Assembly (NCBI RefSeq): GCF_003641145.1
Contig: NZ_CP032744.1
Location: forward strand, 496,001 to 560,000
DNA: 64,000 nt
Origin: Lactiplantibacillus paraplantarum
GTDB taxonomy: Bacteria > Bacillota > Bacilli > Lactobacillales > Lactobacillaceae
Direction of reading: 5' to 3'
In this document: one piece after another, positions 44,440 through 53,949 of the stretch
Position numbering within the stretch: position 1 is the stretch's first letter
Layout of the letters: each line of letters opens with the position of its first letter
Translations under genes and position numbers: made by a program
The notes under the pieces: generated by a model
What the model was told of the DNA's origin: nothing
The model's input: only the letters and a program-made list of their open reading frames with translations
Database searches by the model: none

Positions 44440-44600
44440 AAAATCGGTTAAGCTAAGGTGATTTAACGGCTTTAATGATTAATAATGGTAAAATAAACTT
44501 ATGATTGTGAATACCCATAGCATGAAAATGACTATCCAGTTAATTGAGTTTGATTGATTATTTAAGTCTGCATCGTGCTGGCTGTTTGTTTAGTAAGAAT

Positions 44601-44855
44601 CATGATTAAAAGGTGTCAATTTTCAAGGCCAAAAGCAGCCAACTTAGGTTCGCTGGAAAAAGTTCGAGTTAGCGTAAACTTTTTTGTGAGTACGCCCTAC
44701 GCCGACTTCCAGGCATTTCTGCCAATTGCCGGAACGTGGTGGACACAGATTTAAGCCGCAACTCACGTCTTAAATACTGGCCTTTCACTAACCAAGCACA
44801 GGAAGCTTATTGCTGACGAACAGGAATCTATCTAAGTTGGCACCTTTTAATCATG
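44601..44855. repeat. Structured inverted-repeat element, short copy (255 bp)
   Basis: The ends are inverted repeats: CATGATTAAAAGGTGTCAA at 44601 and the complement of CATGATTAAAAGGTGCCAA at 44837-44855. No reading frame fits. Hairpins at 44635-44655, 44657-44684 and 44749-44775 have counterparts in the long copy at 47693-47710, 47711-47739 and 47804-47830. The second and third differ in sequence on both strands of the stem while staying paired. The block 44707-44797 is about 85 percent identical to 47762-47851. It lies between dut and radA and holds most of that gap. Confidence 0.85.
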
Positions 44856-44956
44856 ACGCATGATAGTGTGACGCGGATGAAGTAATTATTTTAGAAATCC
44901 CAATACCCAACATTAATTAAATTGATATGTTGGCGGAGAAATGGAGGCGTGTGTAC

Positions 44957-46336
44957 GTGGCAAAAGCAAAAACGCAGTTTGTTTGTTCCAACTGCGGCTA
45001 TTCGACACCACGGTACTTAGGGCGGTGTCCGAACTGTGGTGAATGGAATACATTAACTGAAGAACATTTTGATACGAAGCCGGATCGCAAGTCCCGCGTG
45101 AGCTTTGCTGGTAAGTCGGCTAAGCCACAACGACTTAAAGAAGTTTCGTTGACAAAGACGCCCCGAGTCAAGACTAAGTTAAAAGAATTTAACCGGGTCT
45201 TGGGTGGCGGAGTCGTACCGGGGTCACTTGTTTTAATCGGTGGTGATCCTGGAATTGGAAAGTCAACGTTGTTACTGCAAGTTTCTGGGCAATTGGCCGA
45301 GACGGGTGGCTCTGTGTTGTACGTGACTGGTGAAGAAAGTGCCTCACAAGTTAAGATGCGGGCGGACCGGTTGGCTGTTAGCAGCGAAGATTTTTATCTT
45401 TATCCTGAGACTGATATGTCGAATATTCGTTCAACGATTGAATCGACGCATCCAGAATTTGTGGTCATTGATTCGGTGCAAACGATGCAAGAACCTGATA
45501 TGGACTCGGCAATTGGTTCGGTGTCACAAATTCGTGAGATTACGGCCGAGTTACTTCAGATTGCAAAGACTAACGGCATCACTATTTTTATTGTCGGGCA
45601 TGTGACTAAGGGCGGGGCCATTGCTGGGCCTAAGATCTTAGAACATATGGTTGATACCGTTTTGTACTTTGAAGGTGATTTACACCATACGTACCGCATT
45701 TTACGGGCAGTCAAGAATCGATTCGGGTCAACGAATGAACTGGGGATTTTTGAAATGCGGACGGGTGGTTTATATGAAGTGGCCAATCCGTCAGAGATCT
45801 TCTTGGAAGAACGTCTGAAGGATGCCACGGGTTCCGCCATTGTTGTTTCAATGGAAGGGACGCGACCAATCTTAGTAGAAGTTCAAGCGCTGGTCACACC
45901 AACGGTCTTTGGTAATGCGAAGCGGACGGCGAGTGGCTTAGATCATAATCGGGTTTCGCTAATTATGGCGGTACTGGAAAAACGGGCTAGTCTGATGTTG
46001 CAAAATCAAGACGCGTACTTAAAAGCGGCTGGTGGGGTCAAGTTGGATGAACCGGCAATTGACTTGGCGATTGCCATCAGTGTGGCTTCTAGTTATCGGG
46101 ACCAGCAAACTCGCCCAAGTGACTGTTTTGTTGGTGAAGTGGGCTTGACTGGTGAAATTCGTCGAGTTAACCGAATTGAGTCACGGGTTGGTGAAGCAGC
46201 CAAACTTGGATTTAAGCGAGTCTTTATTCCAAAGAATAATCTACAAGGCTGGGATATACCAACCGGGATTGAAGTAATTGGGGTCGCAACGTTAAAAGAA
46301 GCACTCCAATTAGCATTACAACAACCAAATTATTAA
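44957..46336 (+). CDS. radA: DNA repair protein RadA, 459 aa
   Basis: RadA/Sms is a RecA-like ATPase/helicase that helps process recombination intermediates and supports natural transformation in some Firmicutes. A zinc ribbon ([19 protein letters not shown]) opens the protein. The Walker A motif [10 protein letters not shown] is near residue 95, the [15 protein letters not shown] motif near 255, and a Lon-like C-terminal domain follows ([13 protein letters not shown]). The start is GTG at 44957, nine bases after GGAGG. PIN/TRAM and gltX follow as in many Firmicutes. Confidence 0.97.
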   Translation: MAKAKTQFVCSNCGYSTPRYLGRCPNCGEWNTLTEEHFDTKPDRKSRVSFAGKSAKPQRLKEVSLTKTPRVKTKLKEFNRVLGGGVVPGSLVLIGGDPGIGKSTLLLQVSGQLAETGGSVLYVTGEESASQVKMRADRLAVSSEDFYLYPETDMSNIRSTIESTHPEFVVIDSVQTMQEPDMDSAIGSVSQIREITAELLQIAKTNGITIFIVGHVTKGGAIAGPKILEHMVDTVLYFEGDLHHTYRILRAVKNRFGSTNELGIFEMRTGGLYEVANPSEIFLEERLKDATGSAIVVSMEGTRPILVEVQALVTPTVFGNAKRTASGLDHNRVSLIMAVLEKRASLMLQNQDAYLKAAGGVKLDEPAIDLAIAISVASSYRDQQTRPSDCFVGEVGLTGEIRRVNRIESRVGEAAKLGFKRVFIPKNNLQGWDIPTGIEVIGVATLKEALQLALQQPNY

Positions 46337-46351
46337 AAAGGGGCTGACGCC

Positions 46352-47515
46352 ATGAAGAAGTTAACGGTGCGACTAGTATTTATCGTTGTGGGGGGCACGC
46401 TGGGATTAACCTACCTGCCATTCTTATGGGCGATGATTTTGTCGCAACCAAATGTGTTGTTGAACAACGTTTTCACCAACTTTTTGTTGGGAGCGTTGCT
46501 TTTATGGGTTCTGTCATTGTTCTTAGCAAACGCTGCTGTACGGTTAGTAGATCGGGTTGAGAAGAACTTGTCCAAGCAAAATCCAATGACACTTTTATTT
46601 GGCAGTATTGGATTTATTATTGGGTTATTGATCGCGGTTCTGATTTCGCAATTATTTAATCGTAGTCCATTATTCTTATTGAACACGGTCGTCCCAATTA
46701 TTTTGATGTTGTTCTTTGGTTACATCGGTGCTCGAGTCGGTACGACCCGAATCGATGAATGGCGGAAAGTATTTAACTTCCGTCGTCGTGAAAAGGAAGC
46801 GAGTCCGGAAATTACGGATGCTCAGCCAGATCAAAATTATCATCATTATAAGATCTTGGATACAAACATTTTGATTGACGGGCGCATTTATGACTTGGTC
46901 AAGACTGGTTTTCTAGAAGGGACGTTATTAGTACCGAACTTTGTCTTGTATGAATTACAGTACATTGCGGATTCGGCCGACAGTATCAAACGTGTCCGTG
47001 GACGGCGCGGGTTGGACATTTTAAATAAGTTACAAAATGAAAATATTATTCCGGTGGAAATGTACGAGGGCGACTTCGAAGATATTCCAGAAGTTGACAG
47101 TAAGCTCATTCAATTAGCCAAAAAAGTTAATGGGGTGATTGTCACGAATGATTACAACTTGAACAAAGTGATTGAATTCCAAAATGTCCAAGTTCTTAAT
47201 ATTAATCAGCTGGCCAAATCATTGAAGCCACGAGTAATTCCAGGTGAAGAAATGAATGTCATGGTCGTTAAAAATGGTAGTGAGCGCCAACAAGGGGTCG
47301 GCTATTTAGACGATGGGACGATGGTCGTGGTGGAAGATGGGAAGTTCTACATCAATGAAAAAGTCGATGTAGTCGTAACGAGTGCCTTACAAACGGATGC
47401 TGGCCGAATGATTTTTGCCCGGCTAGCGCACGCTAATCGCGGTATCCCAGATCATGCTGAAGATAGTAATAAGCATAACAATAATCACAATAACAATCGA
47501 AACAACCGGCGTTAA
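46352..47515 (+). CDS. PIN/TRAM-domain membrane protein (YacL family), 387 aa
   Basis: Four N-terminal membrane helices (residues about 1-130) are followed by a PIN nuclease domain starting KILDTNILIDGRIYDLVKTGFLEG, with further acidic residues in LADSADSIK-like and VTNDYNLNK segments, and by a TRAM domain (about 300-360). It ends in an Asn/His-rich low-complexity tail (NKHNNNHNNNRNN). Probably a membrane-anchored RNase; no target is known. It follows radA by 15 bases, a typical order in Firmicutes, and is closed by a terminator. Confidence 0.93.
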   Translation: MKKLTVRLVFIVVGGTLGLTYLPFLWAMILSQPNVLLNNVFTNFLLGALLLWVLSLFLANAAVRLVDRVEKNLSKQNPMTLLFGSIGFIIGLLIAVLISQLFNRSPLFLLNTVVPIILMLFFGYIGARVGTTRIDEWRKVFNFRRREKEASPEITDAQPDQNYHHYKILDTNILIDGRIYDLVKTGFLEGTLLVPNFVLYELQYIADSADSIKRVRGRRGLDILNKLQNENIIPVEMYEGDFEDIPEVDSKLIQLAKKVNGVIVTNDYNLNKVIEFQNVQVLNINQLAKSLKPRVIPGEEMNVMVVKNGSERQQGVGYLDDGTMVVVEDGKFYINEKVDVVVTSALQTDAGRMIFARLAHANRGIPDHAEDSNKHNNNHNNNRNNRR

Positions 47516-47532
47516 GCGGTTGAACAATCACG

Positions 47533-47573
47533 AAGCGGTAGTAGCTCATCTGTTGGGCTGCTACCGCTTTTGT
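47533..47573 (+). terminator. Terminator of radA-yacL
   Basis: AAGCGGTAGTAGCTC pairs with GGGCTGCTACCGCTT (wobble allowed) and TTTTG follows. Confidence 0.82.
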
Positions 47574-47652
47574 TAATCCTTAGATTGGGACACCAATAGA
47601 AGTATCCTTGGCTTACTATATTATGCACTATACTAGTGGGTTTTAGGATGAG

Positions 47653-48525
47653 CCATGATTAAAACGTGCCGATTAGTTAAAGTCAAAAGCGGCCAGCTTA
47701 AGCCCGCTGGAAATAGTTCTGGTTGGCGTAGAACTGTTTGGTTGGTGCTTCCTAGGCCGACCTCCAGGCATTTCGGCCAATTGCCGGAACGTGGTGGGCA
47801 CAGATTTGAGCCGAAGTGCATGTCTCAAATGCTGGCCTTCCACTAACCAAGCCAAAAACGCTTGCCAAGTGGAATTTCACCACTTGGCATTGGCCGAAAC
47901 GCCTTCCAGTCGGGACAGTATTCGAATGGCAGACATAGGCGTACCCAATTTTTGATAAACTGATTGTTGTTTTTCACAAACAGAAATTTTGTCATTTGAC
48001 TGTCAGCTTGCACTGATATTATGACAGATTAACGGTTTCTCGATAACCATACTAACTATTGAGAAGTCTAAAAATGGTCAATGATAACTTAACGTTCAAT
48101 TGAAGTCCCAGTATCAAGATATTCAACAACTAATTGCACCAAGTTAAGTGGTCGTTCATTAGCCATTCGAGTGGCTTACCGAAATGTGTTCGGTGCCACT
48201 AAAGCCTGTGCTTGCTACGCCAACGAACTAATGCCAAGACCGTATTAATCCGTTGGCTGGGCAATGCTCGGCTTCAATTCGTGGCCCCTCGCACTCTTGA
48301 GACTGGAGGGGCTGGGTGACAATGCTCAGTAGCCAAATTATTCTTAGCTGGAAGTGGGTTGCTTCCGGCTTAGAATAAGACTCGTATTTGAGATGACGCG
48401 GGTTGGGCGTTAGCTCAAATCGACGTCGGCTTACGTTCCAGCAATTGTCACCCAGCCCCGGAGGTCGGACTAGGACGAACGCGTGCTGACGAACAATAAG
48501 CTAAAATCGGTACGTTTTAATCATG
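47653..48525. repeat. Structured inverted-repeat element, long copy (873 bp)
   Basis: It has near-perfect terminal inverted repeats: CATGATTAAAACGTGCCGAT at the left and the complement of CATGATTAAAACGTACCGAT at the right. The first 200 bases resemble the short copy at 44601, and the last 45 bases resemble its right end. In between lie about 630 bases absent from the short copy. No reading frame with coding character is seen. Hairpins include TGCCAAGTGG/CCACTTGGCA (47863-47889), AGTGGC...GCCACT (48169-48199) and a three-way junction at 48308-48459. It fills the gap before gltX. Confidence 0.82.
48284..48459 (+). ncRNA. Possible structured RNA: three-way junction with alternative pairing
   Basis: A perfect 16-bp stem (48308-48323 with 48444-48459) encloses two hairpins: 48340-48354/48362-48376 (13 of 15 paired) and 48386-48392/48414-48420 (7 bp, inner GACGC/GCGTT). 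GCCCCTC (48284-48290) can instead pair with GAGGGGC (48306-48312), which uses the same 5' strand as the 16-bp stem. Two exclusive folds recall a switch or a structured ncRNA. Transcription is not shown. Confidence 0.5.
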
Positions 48526-48607
48526 ATTCATGGTAGATTAATTAACACAACGCGTTTGGCTGATGTAAATCTGTTTCAATATTTTACAACGGGTTCGGTC
48601 CGAAACC

Positions 48608-48636
48608 TTAATTTTTAGCGGTAAACATGGTAAACT
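48608..48636 (+). promoter_or_regulatory. Likely gltX promoter
   Basis: TTAATT, 17 bases, and an extended -10 TGG-TAAACT (48628-48636). The surrounding AAACATGGTAAACT also occurs before cysS (50452-50465). Confidence 0.5.
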
Positions 48637-48731
48637 GGATAAGCAAGTGAAAGTCGGAATATTCTGGTTGACTAGGAAGGTTCCGGCGTAACATTTAAAA
48701 ATGAAAAAATACGAAAGAGGCGTTAATCACA

Positions 48732-50222
48732 TTGGCAAAGAGCAAGATTCGTGTGCGTTACGCACCAAGTCCAACTGGCCATTTACACATTGGTAATGCT
48801 CGGACTGCATTGTTTAACTATTTATTTGCCCGGCATAATAAGGGAAAGTTCATTCTTCGGATCGAAGACACCGACTTAAAGCGGAATGTTAAAGACGGTG
48901 AAAAGAGTCAGATGGATAACTTAACGTGGTTAGGAATTGATTGGGACGAAGGTCCAGATAAGGGTGGCGACTTTGGCCCTTACCGTCAATCCGAACGGAA
49001 ATCAATCTATGACCCGTTGATTCAACAATTAATTGATGAAGGTAAAGCCTACGAATCTTACATGACGGAAGATGAATTATCGGCGCAACGCGAAGCTCAA
49101 AAGGCGCGCAAAGAAATGCCACACTACGTCTATGAATTTGCTGGCATGACGGAAGATGAAAAACAGGCGAAGATTGCGGCAGCTAAGGAAGCTGGTATCC
49201 AACCGGTTGTTCGGTTCCACGTCCCAGAAAACACGACCTATGCTTGGGATGACATGGTTAAAGGAAACGTTTCGTTTGAATCTAAGACGGTTGGTGGCGA
49301 CTTTGTCATCAAAAAACGTGACGGGATGCCAACGTATAACTTTGCGGTGGTTGTTGATGACCATATGATGGAAATTAGCCACGTCTTCCGCGGTGATGAC
49401 CACGTTGCTAATACACCAAAGCAATTAATGATTTACGAAGCTTTTGGTTGGCAACCACCGAAGTTCGGTCACATGAGTTTAATTATTAATACCGAAACTG
49501 GTAAGAAGTTAAGTAAGCGTGACGAGACCGTGTTACAATTCATCGAACAATACCGTGAATTGGGTTACTTACCAGAAGCGATGCTCAACTTCATCATTCT
49601 CTTGGGATGGTCACCAGTTGGCGAAAGCGAATTGTTCAGCAAACGTGAATTCATCAAGATGTATGATGAAAAGCGGTTGAGCAAGTCGCCAGCCGCTTTT
49701 GATGGCAAGAAGTTGGAATGGGTGAATAACCAATACATTAAGAAGGCTGACGAAAATGAAGTCTTTGCAATGTCAATTCGCCAATTGATCAAGGCCGGCC
49801 GGTTACCACAACGGCCAGATATGAGTCAGATCGAATGGACCCGGACGTTGGTTTCACTATTCAAGAACCAAATGAGCTACACCGGTCAAATTGTTGATTT
49901 GGCAGACCTCTTCTTCAATGGCCCAGCTGATATCAATGATGAAGCTAAGGCCGAACTTGATAATGATACGGCACTGCCTGTCTTAAAGGAATTCCGGCAA
50001 CGAATCGAAGACATTGACGTCTTCGAAGCGACGGCCATTCAAAAGACGATCAAGAGCATTCAGAAGGATACTAAGATCAAGGGCCGCGCATTATACATGC
50101 CGATCCGGATCGCCGTTTCCCACGAAATGCACGGACCGGAATTGCCAGAGACAATTGAATTACTAGGACGTGAAACGACTAAAAAGCATCTTGATGCTAT
50201 GATCGCAGAACTTGCCAAGTAA
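48732..50222 (+). CDS. gltX: Glutamyl-tRNA synthetase, 496 aa
   Basis: It charges tRNA-Glu and, in lactobacilli, also tRNA-Gln before amidation. Class I motifs are clear: [27 protein letters not shown] (HIGH region) at the N-terminus and KLSKRDETV (KMSKS-like) near residue 257. Length is standard. The start is a TTG with GAAAGAGG about 11 bases upstream, in frame with [10 protein letters not shown]; no better codon exists upstream. It stands between the structured repeat and cysS. Confidence 0.96.
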   Translation: MAKSKIRVRYAPSPTGHLHIGNARTALFNYLFARHNKGKFILRIEDTDLKRNVKDGEKSQMDNLTWLGIDWDEGPDKGGDFGPYRQSERKSIYDPLIQQLIDEGKAYESYMTEDELSAQREAQKARKEMPHYVYEFAGMTEDEKQAKIAAAKEAGIQPVVRFHVPENTTYAWDDMVKGNVSFESKTVGGDFVIKKRDGMPTYNFAVVVDDHMMEISHVFRGDDHVANTPKQLMIYEAFGWQPPKFGHMSLIINTETGKKLSKRDETVLQFIEQYRELGYLPEAMLNFIILLGWSPVGESELFSKREFIKMYDEKRLSKSPAAFDGKKLEWVNNQYIKKADENEVFAMSIRQLIKAGRLPQRPDMSQIEWTRTLVSLFKNQMSYTGQIVDLADLFFNGPADINDEAKAELDNDTALPVLKEFRQRIEDIDVFEATAIQKTIKSIQKDTKIKGRALYMPIRIAVSHEMHGPELPETIELLGRETTKKHLDAMIAELAK

Positions 50223-50337
50223 TGATTGGATCATAAAAATTAGTTGATCGATGGTTGTCAGGTATGGCGGTCACCATAAACGGACAATACTATTGATGAA
50301 AAGTGCGGTTAATATGCAAATCGCTATGTGATTGTTG

Positions 50338-50437
50338 ACCCTCATGAGGGTAACGAGAATCATTCAGGCGAGCATGACTGCATATGAAAGTATCTTTTGT
50401 ATGGCGGAGTTTAAGTTCCGCAGTATGAAGGATGCTT
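50338..50437 (+). terminator. gltX 3' region: palindrome and terminator
   Basis: A perfect 14-base palindrome ACCCTCATGAGGGT (50338-50351) is followed by a long imperfect hairpin (50389-50408 with 50417-50436) and TTTTT. It is most simply the gltX terminator; no T-box motif is present although cysS follows. Confidence 0.75.
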
Positions 50438-50451
50438 TTTATTTGTGATTC

Positions 50452-50465
50452 AAACATGGTAAACT
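50452..50465 (+). promoter_or_regulatory. Likely cysS promoter (-10 region)
   Basis: AAACATGGTAAACT contains an extended -10 (TGG-TAAACT) identical to that before gltX; the -35 is unclear. Confidence 0.4.
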
Positions 50466-50508
50466 ATCATCAAAAGTAATGAGTTAATTGAAAGGAGTTG
50501 TCGCCAAT

Positions 50509-51921
50509 ATGTTAAGTGTTTTTAATACGTTAACGCGTCAAAAAGAACCGTTTAAACCCATCACCCCCAGAGTTGTGAAAATGTATGTCTGTGGGCCGAC
50601 CGTTTACAATTACATTCATATCGGTAATGCGCGTTCCGCGATTGCCTTTGATACCATTCGACGGTATTTTGAATATTGCGGTTACCACGTTGACTATGTC
50701 TCCAACTTCACGGATGTGGATGATAAGCTGATCAAACGTGCCGCTGAAGATCACACCACGGTGCCAGCAGTTGCTGATCGATTCATTAAGGCCTTTATGG
50801 AAGATACGACGGCAGTCAATATTGAACCAGCCACGGTGCACCCACGGGCTTCGGAAAATATTCCGGAGATTATTGCGTTTGTTCAAGCACTAATTGAAAA
50901 AGGTTACGCTTACGAATCAGCTGGCGACGTGTATTACCGCGCTCGTAAATTTAAGAAGTATGGTCAACTATCCGACCAACGAATTGATGATCTAGAAGTG
51001 GGAGCTAGTCAGCATACTGCTGATGAAGAAACCGATCGTAAAGAAGACCCAATTGATTTTGCCCTTTGGAAAGCTGCTAAGCCCGGTGAAATCTCATGGG
51101 AATCGCCATGGGGCGCGGGCCGACCCGGTTGGCATATCGAATGCTCAGTCATGTCCACGAAATACTTGGGTGATACGTTCGATATTCACGGTGGCGGTCA
51201 AGATCTTGAGTTTCCACATCATGAAAATGAAATTGCCCAGAGTGAAGCGAAGACTGGCAAGACATTTGCCAACTATTGGTTGCACAATGGTTTTGTGACG
51301 GTTGGCGACGACAATGAAAAGATGAGTAAGTCACTGGGTAACTTTGTGACGGTCCACGATATTATTAAAACGGTCGATCCACAAGTGCTACGGTTCTTCA
51401 TGGCGACGACCCAGTACCGGCGACCAATTCAATATACGCAGGCCAACTTAGATGAAGCGGCTAATAACTTAGATAAGTTACGTAATGCCTATCGTAATCT
51501 TACTTTCCGCTTGCAAGATGCCACAAGTGGGGCAGATGCCGCGGTATCTGAGCAATTGCAGACCCTTACGGCTAACTTTGGAACCGCAATGGATGATGAT
51601 TTCAATGTTCAAAACGGCGTAGCTGCAGTATATGAGCTGGCTAAGCTGGCAAATGTCTATGCGGCGAAATCGACGGTTCAAAAGGACACCCTGCTTGCGC
51701 TACAAACTGCATTGGCTAACTTGACAGGCGTGTTCGGAGTTACCTTTGAAGCCACCGGTGAAGTACTTGCCGATGACGCGATTCAAGCATTGATCGACGA
51801 ACGAGAAGCAGCACGTCAAGCTAAGGATTTTGCTAAGGCTGACCAGATTCGTGATGACTTGAAAGCTCAGGGAATTATTTTAGAAGATACGCCTCAGGGT
51901 GTGCGGTTTAGAAAGGAATAA
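50509..51921 (+). CDS. cysS: Cysteinyl-tRNA synthetase, 470 aa
   Basis: It charges tRNA-Cys. Class I motifs: [29 protein letters not shown] at the start (zinc Cys and HIGH-like HIGN), [20 protein letters not shown] with zinc ligands, and [11 protein letters not shown] near residue 270. The anticodon-binding C-terminus is complete. The ATG at 50509 has AAAGGAG 11 bases before it; a TTG upstream at 50488 lies before the Shine-Dalgarno. It begins an operon with mrnC, rlmB and the Rae1-like gene. Confidence 0.97.
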   Translation: MLSVFNTLTRQKEPFKPITPRVVKMYVCGPTVYNYIHIGNARSAIAFDTIRRYFEYCGYHVDYVSNFTDVDDKLIKRAAEDHTTVPAVADRFIKAFMEDTTAVNIEPATVHPRASENIPEIIAFVQALIEKGYAYESAGDVYYRARKFKKYGQLSDQRIDDLEVGASQHTADEETDRKEDPIDFALWKAAKPGEISWESPWGAGRPGWHIECSVMSTKYLGDTFDIHGGGQDLEFPHHENEIAQSEAKTGKTFANYWLHNGFVTVGDDNEKMSKSLGNFVTVHDIIKTVDPQVLRFFMATTQYRRPIQYTQANLDEAANNLDKLRNAYRNLTFRLQDATSGADAAVSEQLQTLTANFGTAMDDDFNVQNGVAAVYELAKLANVYAAKSTVQKDTLLALQTALANLTGVFGVTFEATGEVLADDAIQALIDEREAARQAKDFAKADQIRDDLKAQGIILEDTPQGVRFRKE

Positions 51922-51922
51922 T

Positions 51923-52333
51923 ATGCAAGTTGATTATCAGCAGTTAAACGGAATTGCACTCGCGTACCTTGGTGACGCGGTGTATGAACCGTTTATTCGG
52001 CAACATTTGATTGAGAGTGGTTTTACTAAGGCCACTAAGTTGCATCACCATGCGACGCACTACGTTTCAGCCAAGGCCCAAGCGGCGTTGATTGAACGGA
52101 TGCAGGTTGAAGATGTTTTAACACCGACCGAAGTAGATGTTTTTAAGCGCGGACGCAATGCAAAGAGTCACACGTCGGCTAAGCACACTGATGTTGTGAC
52201 TTATCGGATTTCGACTGGGTTTGAAGCTGTTTTTGGGTATTTACAATTGACCCAGCAGACGGATCGGATTGCGGAACTTGCACAGTGGTGCATTAAACAA
52301 GTTGATGAAGGGCGGGTTTCCAATGTCAAATAA
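51923..52333 (+). CDS. mrnC: Mini-ribonuclease III, 136 aa
   Basis: This is an RNase III catalytic domain without a dsRNA-binding domain. It matures 23S rRNA ends in Firmicutes. The signature is [23 protein letters not shown] at the start (acidic Asp of the active site) and [10 protein letters not shown] near residue 75. The ATG at 51923 starts right after the cysS stop, with AAAGGAA in the last cysS codons. It overlaps rlmB by 11 bases. Confidence 0.95.
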   Translation: MQVDYQQLNGIALAYLGDAVYEPFIRQHLIESGFTKATKLHHHATHYVSAKAQAALIERMQVEDVLTPTEVDVFKRGRNAKSHTSAKHTDVVTYRISTGFEAVFGYLQLTQQTDRIAELAQWCIKQVDEGRVSNVK

Positions 52334-53090
52334 CGAACAGGACCAGACAGCAGCTGATTTTGTGATTGGTCGGCACCCCGCGATGGCGGCGATTAAAAGT
52401 GATCAGCAAATTAACAAAGTTTTTATCCAAAGTGGATTACAAGCGGATGTGCTGAATGACATCGCTAAGATTGCTAAAAAACGCAATTTGATCGTACAGT
52501 ACGTGCCAAAACAAAAGCTAGATCGACTAACCGATAATGCCAATCATCAAGGAGTTGCCGTCGGGGTGGCTGCTTTTGAATATGCAACGATTGATGATTT
52601 GTTTGCGGTTGCTAAGGCTAAGAATGAAGCACCGTTTTTCTTGATCTTAGATAATATCGAAGATCCACATAATTTAGGTTCGATTATGCGGACAGCGGAT
52701 GCGGCCGGTGCTCACGGTATCATTATTCCAAAGCGCCGGGCCGTTGGATTAACCAGTACGGTGGCGAAGACTTCTACGGGGGCCATCGAACACGTGAAAG
52801 TTGCTCGGGTCACTAATTTAGTTCAAACCGTTAAACAATTACAAGAAGCGGGTCTCTGGATTTTTGGAACCGACATGAACGGGACGGATTACCGGCAGTG
52901 GGATGCCTCTGGTGCCGTTGGTTTGATTATTGGCAATGAGGGCAAGGGGATTTCACCGTTACTCAAAAAGAGTGTCGATGAAATGCTAACGATTCCAATG
53001 ATTGGGCACGTTCAAAGTTTGAATGCGAGTGTGGCAGCCAGCCTATTAATTTATCAAGGCTACACGTCTCGGCATCCACTGGGAAAATAA
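52323..53090 (+). CDS. rlmB: 23S rRNA (guanosine-2'-O) methyltransferase RlmB, 255 aa
   Basis: It is a SpoU/TrmH (SPOUT) enzyme that methylates the ribose of G2251 in the 23S P-loop. Motifs: [27 protein letters not shown] (motif 1), [20 protein letters not shown] (motif 2) and [22 protein letters not shown] (motif 3). The N-terminal substrate-binding domain opens [12 protein letters not shown]. The ATG at 52323 lies inside mrnC with a moderate Shine-Dalgarno (GAAGGGCGGG). It is followed one base later by the next gene. Confidence 0.95.
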   Translation: MSNNEQDQTAADFVIGRHPAMAAIKSDQQINKVFIQSGLQADVLNDIAKIAKKRNLIVQYVPKQKLDRLTDNANHQGVAVGVAAFEYATIDDLFAVAKAKNEAPFFLILDNIEDPHNLGSIMRTADAAGAHGIIIPKRRAVGLTSTVAKTSTGAIEHVKVARVTNLVQTVKQLQEAGLWIFGTDMNGTDYRQWDASGAVGLIIGNEGKGISPLLKKSVDEMLTIPMIGHVQSLNASVAASLLIYQGYTSRHPLGK

Positions 53091-53091
53091 T

Positions 53092-53637
53092 ATGAAACAA
53101 CAATTATTAATTGTCGATGCTTATAATATGATTGGTAATTGGCCGGAACTCAATCATTTAAAACAAACGGACCGGTTACCCCAAGCTCGTGATGAGCTAA
53201 TTAGCATGTTGACGGAATATAAAAAAATTACGGGTCTTAATATTAGCTTGGTGTTTGATGCGATGTACGTGCCAGGTAATTCTAAGAGTTATCGGCAAGC
53301 TGATCTTGAAATTATTTGGACGAGTAAGGATCAGACTGCTGATAGTTATATTGAAAAGTATGCGGGTGAAAAGCAATCACGGGTTCTCCAAGTGACAGTC
53401 GCAACTAGTGACCAAGCAGAACAGTGGGTGATTTTTTCGGAAGGTGCGTTACGAGTACCTGCCTTGGAATTGCGTCAACGAGTTAAGACTGCCTTGAAAG
53501 AGGTGCGCCACACGGCTGTGCGCACTCAGGACCTTGGGGCTGTTCGCAAATCGCCATGGAATGATGATCAACTGTCAGCATTAGATCAGTATCGTCAACA
53601 ATTAGAGCGTAATCACGTTAAGCACCATCGTAAGTAA
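53092..53637 (+). CDS. NYN-domain RNase (YacP/Rae1 type), 181 aa
   Basis: This is a PIN-like NYN nuclease family protein. In B. subtilis the homologue in the same locus (YacP, Rae1) cleaves mRNA on the ribosome. Family parts: LLIVDAYNMIGNW at the N-terminus (acidic Asp), LVFDAMYVPGNS and YIEKYAG with TSDQAEQW. It follows rlmB by one base and shares its operon. Family is secure, ribosomal cleavage is by analogy. Confidence 0.92.
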   Translation: MKQQLLIVDAYNMIGNWPELNHLKQTDRLPQARDELISMLTEYKKITGLNISLVFDAMYVPGNSKSYRQADLEIIWTSKDQTADSYIEKYAGEKQSRVLQVTVATSDQAEQWVIFSEGALRVPALELRQRVKTALKEVRHTAVRTQDLGAVRKSPWNDDQLSALDQYRQQLERNHVKHHRK

Positions 53638-53949
53638 TGGTATGATGTTAGGCCGCTTGAATTAGCAGTGATCATTGTTAAATTAGCTGGTTGCTTGTGA
53701 CTTTGGATTTTAAGATCACTTAACGATTTTTAGCGCTACGAATAATTCGGGCAATACGGCACTATTAGGTTTATAGATGGAAGATTTATGTGGGTTTTAA
53801 TAATGACGCATAATGGAATTTCTGTGGGATTGCGGTAGATAAAATAAAACGTTCGTTCGCTTGTGATGGCAGTGTTGACCCGGTATATTAGCTGTACAGA
53901 TATTCGGGGGTGCGGTTTCTGAAACTAACTCAGAAGCGAGGAATGTCAC
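53638..53949. other. Gap with a possible solo element end
   Basis: There is no reading frame of interest. TTTTAATAATGACGCATAAT (53795-53814, continuing GG) matches the right end of the short repeat (44845-44866) at 19 of 22 positions. It could be the decayed remnant of a further copy. TTGACC at 53875 may belong to the sigH promoter; a clear -10 is not seen. Confidence 0.4.

Noticed and set aside
47633..47855. Several overlapping frames of about 60 codons inside the long structured repeat
   Set aside because: They lie on both strands over the inverted hairpins, have no ribosome binding site, and are not kept open in the short copy.
47653..48525. Large phage-associated ncRNA such as GOLLD or ROOL
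   Set aside because: Size and genus would suit, but there is no prophage or tRNA cluster here, I recognise no conserved GOLLD/ROOL motif, and the terminal inverted repeats suggest a different element.
50223..50508. T-box leader for cysS
   Set aside because: No T-box sequence (GGTGG-ACCGCG type) or specifier loop could be found; the hairpin is explained as the gltX terminator.
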